From: Methanocorpusculum sp. UBA424
Lineage (GTDB): Archaea; Halobacteriota; Methanomicrobia; Methanomicrobiales; Methanocorpusculaceae
Length of the DNA stretch: 64,000 nt
NCBI GenBank assembly: GCA_002498375.1
Contig: DAHC01000007.1
Coordinates: forward strand, 376-64,375
Direction of reading: 5' to 3'
Shown: in pieces, positions 59,508-64,000 of the stretch
Layout of the letters: every line of letters starts with the position of its first letter
Numbering within the stretch: the first letter of the stretch is position 1
Translations under genes and position numbers: made by a program
Notes under the pieces: model-generated
Database searches by the model: none
Told to the model about the DNA's origin: nothing
What the model saw: only the letters and a program-made list of their open reading frames with translations

Positions 59508-61268
59508 ATGACCGAAACGGCACACAAAGCCGGACGCAGTAATCGTTCGGCTGAGCGCGAGCATAAATCCGAGGGATTTGTGCCCCACAACATGATGGAC
59601 TACGAGGAAACTTATTCCACGTTCTCTATTGCGGTGCCTGAGTATTACAACTTCGGCTTCGACGTTGTTGATGCATGGGCGAAAAAAGATCGAAATAAGC
59701 TCGCCATGATCTGGACAAACCAGGAAGGAAAAGAGAAGTACTTCACCTTCCGGCAGATGATGAATCTGTCCAACCAGATCGCGAACATGATGTTCAAACA
59801 GAATATCGGCAAAGGCGACAGAGTAATGATCCTTCTGCCGCGTGTCCCCGAATGGTGGACCTTTGCTCTTGCTGCAATAAAAATAGGCGCAGTGATCTGC
59901 CCGTCTCCGGTCATTCTAACCCCTCACGATCTAAAATACCGAATAAACCAGGGCAGGTTCAAGATGATCGTGACGAACACCGAGAACGCCTGGAAGATCG
60001 AAGATATAGCAAGAGAATGCCCTTCACTCAAAGTCAAATTCCTGACCGACGGCGATGTTCCCGGATGGATAAACTATCAGAAGGAACTGATTCACCCGGC
60101 ACGTGCTTCTACAAAGCTCAGTTCGATCGTTCGAAGCGTTCGAACGAAAGCGACCGATCCGATGCTGATCTTCTTCTCGTCGGGAACGACAGCCGACCCC
60201 AAGATGGTCCTCCACAATCATGCCTATCCGCTCGGCCACATCGTGACCGGCAGGTTCTGGTATGATCTGACGGAAAACGATCTCCACTTCACGGTCGCCG
60301 ACATGGGCTGGGGTAAATCCTCGTGGGGCAAGTTCTACGGACCCTGGATGGAAGGCGCCTGCGTCTTCGTGTACGACTACCGCGGGAAGTTCAACGCGAC
60401 GGAGCTTCTCCCGCTGATCGAGAAGTACGAGATCACGACGTTCTGCGCTCCGCCGACGATCTACCGTATGCTGATCCTTGCGGATCTGGAGACCTTCGAC
60501 TTTTCCGAGCTGCGTCACTGCCTTTCTGCAGGCGAGACGCTGAACCCGGAGGTCAACCGCGTGTGGGAGGAAGGCACCGGGAAGAAGATCTACGAGGCAT
60601 ACGGCCAGACGGAAACCGTGATGGTGATCGGAACGTTCCCGTGCATGGAAGTCAGACCCGGTTCGATCGGGAAACCCGCTCCGGGCTGGAAGATCGAGCT
60701 CCACGACGACATGGGAAATCCAGTCTCGGCGGGCGTTGAAGGCAGGATCGCGATCAAGACGAGCGACCCTTCGCCGGTCGGTCTCTTTACCGAGTATCTG
60801 AATGACCCGAAGGCTACTGAGAAGGTGTTCATCAACGGATGGTACTACACGGGAGACAAAGCGACGGTCGATGAAGACGGCTACTTCTGGTTCATGGGCC
60901 GCGACGATGATATGATCAAATCGTCCGGATACCGTGTGTCTCCTGCTGAAGTCGAGTCAGCACTTATCGAACACCCGGCAGTCAAGGAGTCGGCGGTTGT
61001 CGGCAGTCCCGACGCGATCCGCGGTGTGATCATCAAGGCATTTGTCATCCTGAAGGATGGCTATACAGGATCCGACGAGCTCGTCAAAGAGATGCAGAAC
61101 CATGTGAAGACGACGACCGCCCCATACAAATATCCGCGGGCGATCGAGTTTGTGGATGAGCTGCCGAAAACCATCTCTGGAAAGATCCGGAGAGTGGAAC
61201 TCCGCAATCTCGAGATGAAGAGGTATCAGGAAGCACACCACGAAGAGTTCTCTGAAAAGAAGGACTGA
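59508..61268 (+). CDS. AMP-forming acyl-CoA synthetase
   Basis: A 586-residue adenylate-forming ligase of the medium-chain/acetyl-CoA synthetase type. It activates a carboxylate to acyl-AMP and then to the CoA ester. Core motifs: FFSSGTTADPKMV (P-loop), YGQTETVM, YTGDKATVDEDGYFWFMGRDDD, and the C-terminal catalytic Lys in PKTISGKIRR. The overall form resembles the archaeal medium/branched-chain acyl-CoA synthetases of methanogens. A second, ADP-forming synthetase is encoded at 48358-50421, so the cell has two routes for acid activation. Confidence 0.92.
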   Translation: MTETAHKAGRSNRSAEREHKSEGFVPHNMMDYEETYSTFSIAVPEYYNFGFDVVDAWAKKDRNKLAMIWTNQEGKEKYFTFRQMMNLSNQIANMMFKQNIGKGDRVMILLPRVPEWWTFALAAIKIGAVICPSPVILTPHDLKYRINQGRFKMIVTNTENAWKIEDIARECPSLKVKFLTDGDVPGWINYQKELIHPARASTKLSSIVRSVRTKATDPMLIFFSSGTTADPKMVLHNHAYPLGHIVTGRFWYDLTENDLHFTVADMGWGKSSWGKFYGPWMEGACVFVYDYRGKFNATELLPLIEKYEITTFCAPPTIYRMLILADLETFDFSELRHCLSAGETLNPEVNRVWEEGTGKKIYEAYGQTETVMVIGTFPCMEVRPGSIGKPAPGWKIELHDDMGNPVSAGVEGRIAIKTSDPSPVGLFTEYLNDPKATEKVFINGWYYTGDKATVDEDGYFWFMGRDDDMIKSSGYRVSPAEVESALIEHPAVKESAVVGSPDAIRGVIIKAFVILKDGYTGSDELVKEMQNHVKTTTAPYKYPRAIEFVDELPKTISGKIRRVELRNLEMKRYQEAHHEEFSEKKD

Positions 61269-61278
61269 ACTCATCACC

Positions 61279-61287
61279 TTTTTTTAA
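61279..61287 (+). terminator. Oligo-T end after acyl-CoA synthetase
   Basis: A T-run about 10 bases after the stop codon at 61268, followed by AT-rich sequence and repeat locus O. Confidence 0.45.
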
Positions 61288-61347
61288 CGCTGATTTTTTA
61301 GACTATATTTTTTTACACACGTTGATTCTCGATCTCTTTTTTGAATA

Positions 61348-61440
61348 GGGGTGCGGGAGGGGACTGGCGAGGGGAGCGTAAGCGACGTGAGCCTTGAGCA
61401 AACCGAAGGTTTGCGAGCCCGACGCGGTGGAAATATCTTA
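61348..61440. repeat. Hairpin-mosaic intergenic repeat, locus O
   Basis: A compact complete copy: GGGGTGCGGGAGG at the start, GCAAACC-GAA-GGTTTGC inside, and GACGCGGTGGAAATATCTTA at the end. It lies between the converging acyl-CoA synthetase and pentapeptide genes. Confidence 0.8.
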
Positions 61441-61492
61441 GGATTTTATGTTCAGAACTTTGCGTTCAGAAAAAAAGGAATTTTCTTCTCCC

Positions 61493-62734
61493 TCACGGAC
61501 TGAGGTTCTGGAACATAATCCCAAGCCGGGTAATGAGAGCGGCAAGGATGAAATAACCGATGACTATGTGTACTGTTACACAAATGAAGGCTGGATAAGC
61601 CAGCCCTTCGGTTGCGAGATCAGTGATGCTGAAAACCATGAGATTGGTCTGCAGAATAGCGGTGAAGATATCCGGCGTGTGAAGAACTGTAGTATTCGTT
61701 CCGGCAAGTATCGGACTGGATTGGAGCGGAAGAAGAAACTGATAGATGAATGCCCATAAAATATTCCAGGCAAAGAATACGCCGATGACGCGTTTTGTTG
61801 AACTGCCGTAGTTTGAGACCCACCAGAAAAGCTTGACGAACTGGTTGATGAGGACCCTATCTGTCAGAGAGGGATTGCATTCTTTTTCTTTTTCATCCAC
61901 CTCACTCACCTCTATTTTTCCGGTGAGTTTTTTCAGGAATCTTACTGGGGAGACTTTTGCTTTATCGTACCACTGTTTCCATTGTATCTCCCGGATATTC
62001 CGCTCTAACTTTGTTCTCAGATTTGGATCTATGCGGGTCGCAGAAAGCGCAGTCCCTGTAAAATCCGTATTTTTGTCAATATGGTTGTTGGTAAACATTG
62101 TTCCCCCATCCACGATTGTATAGGTGAATTGGGCTCCCTCGAGATGTGCACCCCAGAAGTCTGCCCCCACGACATTTACATCCAAGAAGTTTACCCCATT
62201 GAGATTTGCATCCATGAAGTGTGCCCCCTCAAAATGTGATCCATTGAGATGTGCGTCCATCATGATTGCCCCTTCGAGATGTGCCAACTCAAGATGTGAC
62301 CCGGAGAAGATTGCCTTTTCCAAGTGTGCGTCCATCATGATCGCCCCTTCGAGATGTGCTTCCACGAAATTTGCTCTATTGAGCTTTGCATCCATGAAGT
62401 TTGCCCCCTCTAGGTGTGCCAACTCAAAAGACGCCCCGCGTGATATTGCCTCACAGAAATCTTCTCCTGAAAAATCAGATCTTTTATATTGAGAGAATAT
62501 ATCCACCAACTCCAAAATTTCTTTTTGACCCCATCCCCTCTTTGGATACATCCTTTTCCATTCCGATTCTAAATACTCCAGATAAAGAGCATTCCACTCA
62601 TCTATCTTCTTATTCTCTGCACACTCGATCAGATATTCAAAACTCAGCTTTTCATACAGCTCCTGATTCCACCTCTCGGGTTTTTCTTCCATATTACAAT
62701 GAATAGTCCCTTCTTCATGATTATCATTACCCAA
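61493..62734 (-). CDS. Pentapeptide-repeat protein with C-terminal channel-like membrane domain
   Basis: A 413-residue protein. A helical N-terminus (1-90) leads into pentapeptide repeats at ~92-215 (A-H/N-L/F-E/M-G/D units such as AHLEG ANFMD AKLNR), which form a right-handed beta-helix. A linker follows, then two membrane helices (~310-335 and ~375-410). The last region resembles two-helix potassium-channel pores, but where a TxGxG filter is expected it reads TDLATEGLAYP, so ion selectivity is doubtful. The start could also be the Met at 62692. Composition is AT-rich. Function unknown. Confidence 0.75.
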   Translation of the reverse strand: MGNDNHEEGTIHCNMEEKPERWNQELYEKLSFEYLIECAENKKIDEWNALYLEYLESEWKRMYPKRGWGQKEILELVDIFSQYKRSDFSGEDFCEAISRGASFELAHLEGANFMDAKLNRANFVEAHLEGAIMMDAHLEKAIFSGSHLELAHLEGAIMMDAHLNGSHFEGAHFMDANLNGVNFLDVNVVGADFWGAHLEGAQFTYTIVDGGTMFTNNHIDKNTDFTGTALSATRIDPNLRTKLERNIREIQWKQWYDKAKVSPVRFLKKLTGKIEVSEVDEKEKECNPSLTDRVLINQFVKLFWWVSNYGSSTKRVIGVFFAWNILWAFIYQFLLPLQSSPILAGTNTTVLHTPDIFTAILQTNLMVFSITDLATEGLAYPAFICVTVHIVIGYFILAALITRLGIMFQNLSP

Positions 62735-62834
62735 AATACCGCGGGAGCACTATTTTTTGGAATTTGATGATGTGGAAATATTATGTGATTTCACCATCTC
62801 GCAAAAAAGCATACCTTTTGCTGAATCAAAGAAT

Positions 62835-62980
62835 AAGATACTTCCACCGCGTCGGGCTCCGCGCCGGAGTCGCCCTCCCGCACCCCAATTCAAACAAAGA
62901 GAAAAGCCGTCATCCTTTTTGATTATGGGGTGCGGGGACGCGACTTCGGCGCGGAGCGTCCCGCGGTGGGGATATCTTAT
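62835..62980. repeat. Hairpin-mosaic intergenic repeat, inverted pair, locus P
   Basis: Two minimal units in opposite orientation. The first reads from ACTTCCACCGCG to CCTCCCGCACCCC; after ~45 bases the second reads GGGGTGCGGGGACG to GCGGTGGGGATATCTTA. It lies between the pentapeptide gene's start and the 3' end of the iron-sulfur protein gene. The rest of 62735-63090 holds no gene. Confidence 0.8.
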
Positions 62981-63090
62981 TTTTTCAAGACGTCACTTCC
63001 CGAACCCCGAATCAAAAATATCGAATAGAGAGAATATCAGATTTTCGAACAGTTTTTTTCCCACAGAATTTATCTAAAACCGCGTATGTT

Positions 63091-63798
63091 TTATTTCAAA
63101 AACCCGCACGGGATATTCACCGCACACTTACCGCAGATATCCGTATCGCATCTCTCCTCATTCGCCTGACACATGACCCGCAGAAAACCATCTTCCCTTA
63201 ATGCTTTGACAGGACAATTTTTCACACACTTCATGCAGCCTCCGGTCAGTTTATAGAGACATCGTTCCTCGGTTTCGGGCAGATCCGGGACTATGGGCAG
63301 ATCACAAACGACTGAGCCAAATCTCCCGCACGAGCCAACGCGGGTGATCAGAAGATTGTTCAGCCCGAACTTTCCGAGACCCGCGATCTCTGCGATATGC
63401 CGCTGCGACCAGCAGCTCATCAAAATTTCTTTACTGACCTGCGATGTTTTTTTGGAATATGCTGCCCGAAATCCCATGTCATGAATATATTCCACAAGAG
63501 CGTCATTCAACGATGCGATCAGCCGGTTCGTTTCATCATAACTTTCTTTCCATGTTTCCGAAGCGTATCTTCCGGAAACATTCGAAAGCGCGACCTCCTT
63601 TCGAAACGGCAAAAAATAAGAAATAATTATTTTCGGATCTGGAAGAATATCCTGAGGCATTTCATGCCCGGGTAATACTACTTTCTTCAGCTCCGGGATC
63701 ATCGGGGATGCGCAGTCCGCAAACCCCACGAGAGGCTTGCGCAGATGGGAAGCGTCCTTCACATACGCTTCGATGAAGGATGTGACCTTCTCCCGCAT
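63091..63798 (-). CDS. Iron-sulfur reductase, epoxyqueuosine reductase-like
   Basis: A 235-residue protein resembling QueG-type reductases without the cobalamin-binding N-terminal half. It carries C-terminal [4Fe-4S] cysteines (CLYKLTGGCMKCVKNCP and CDTDICGKCAVNIPCG) and the conserved AEIAGLGKFGLNNLLIT and FGSVVCDLPI segments. Archaea make archaeosine, not queuosine, so a different substrate is likely. ATG 63798 starts 4 bases after the apgM stop, so the two genes are probably co-transcribed. The real role is unknown. Confidence 0.8.
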   Translation of the reverse strand: MREKVTSFIEAYVKDASHLRKPLVGFADCASPMIPELKKVVLPGHEMPQDILPDPKIIISYFLPFRKEVALSNVSGRYASETWKESYDETNRLIASLNDALVEYIHDMGFRAAYSKKTSQVSKEILMSCWSQRHIAEIAGLGKFGLNNLLITRVGSCGRFGSVVCDLPIVPDLPETEERCLYKLTGGCMKCVKNCPVKALREDGFLRVMCQANEERCDTDICGKCAVNIPCGFLK

Positions 63799-63802
63799 CC
63801 GC

Positions 63803-64000
63803 CTACTCCTTGAAGACCATATCCAGGAGGTCGACCGCCTGGATAAGCCCGTAGGAACCCTTCGCCTGCACCTCTTTCTCGGTGTAGATTTGAACATCAT
63901 CCGGCTCACCGAGACCGCGGATCGCGAACGGGACCGGATCATTCGTGTGGGTCTTTTTCGCGATCGGGGTCGGGTGATCGGGCATCAGCATAATGCAGCC
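63803..64000 (-). CDS. apgM: 2,3-bisphosphoglycerate-independent phosphoglycerate mutase, C-terminal end
   Basis: Only the last ~65 codons are in the window; the gene continues beyond 64000. The C-terminal signature of archaeal ApgM is clear (MLMPDHPTPIAKKTHTNDP, then VPFAI), including the His residues that bind the catalytic metals. It interconverts 3- and 2-phosphoglycerate in glycolysis and gluconeogenesis. Confidence 0.9.
   Translation of the reverse strand, partial: GCIMLMPDHPTPIAKKTHTNDPVPFAIRGLGEPDDVQIYTEKEVQAKGSYGLIQAVDLLDMVFKE

Overview
The window is from an archaeon, very probably a hydrogenotrophic methanogen of the order Methanomicrobiales. I infer a Methanocorpusculum-like genome from gene content and style, not from a database match. 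The archaeal signature is strong. It includes archaeosine tRNA-modification genes (tgtA, arcS), the archaeal coenzyme A route (CoaBC, pantoate kinase, phosphopantoate-beta-alanine ligase), NMD3, a replication factor C small-subunit paralogue and a DUF424 protein. It also includes a methanogenesis marker 9 protein, an archaeal-type class I aldolase and the end of an archaeal ApgM-type phosphoglycerate mutase.

Layout. Bases 1-8,060 are an accessory region: a GxxExxY protein inside a long inverted repeat, two MntA-HepT toxin-antitoxin pairs, a Fic protein, a DUF4143 AAA ATPase, a pRiA4b ORF-3-like protein and one sugar-nucleotide epimerase. Bases 8,290-12,150 hold uvrB, a DUF4013 membrane protein and a YhaM-like OB/HD nuclease. 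A second DUF4143 ATPase lies at 13.1 kb. From 24.1 kb back to 14.5 kb runs a long minus-strand array: DUF424, nmd3, taw2, coaBC, pantoate kinase, phosphopantoate ligase, an RFC paralogue, a DJ-1 protein, a TPR/winged-helix protein and a BrxD-like ATPase. Bases 24.2-26.7 kb are an AT-rich island with an acetyltransferase, a decayed mntA and an orphan membrane protein. Bases 26.7-30.9 kb are the archaeosine operon. Bases 31-35.4 kb hold a DJ-1-like protein, a diaminobutyrate-type aminotransferase and a PLP decarboxylase. Bases 35.6-38.6 kb hold DUF447, a CitG-like gene, marker 9 and an Hjc-like nuclease. Bases 38.7-41.8 kb hold an NfnAB-type pair and a SpoU methyltransferase. Bases 42.6-48 kb hold tRNA-Gly, a hydrogenase protease, aldolase, a glutamine synthetase-family enzyme and a sodium symporter with a tiny partner. 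Bases 48.3-56.9 kb hold a fused ADP-forming acyl-CoA synthetase, DUF89, tRNA-Pro, an MFS exporter and a Feo iron system with its DtxR-type repressor. Bases 57.2-64 kb hold an AIR-synthase relative, thiD, an acyl-CoA synthetase, a pentapeptide/channel-like protein, a ferredoxin-like reductase and the end of apgM.

The most unusual feature is a dispersed intergenic repeat system found at 16 loci, 15 of them next to a gene 3' end. It is built from small hairpins whose flanking frame stays constant while the stem sequence changes with full compensation, so the same frame carries several different stems. Longer copies begin GGGGTGCGGG and end GGTGGAAATATCTTA, and this unit also sits inside two copies of a MITE-like element with 14-bp perfect terminal inverted repeats. 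Other points of note are a BrxD-like ATPase coupled to a TPR protein with no helicase, an RFC paralogue with a broken Walker B motif, and a decayed third mntA. All functions are assigned by reading the sequences; no search was run.
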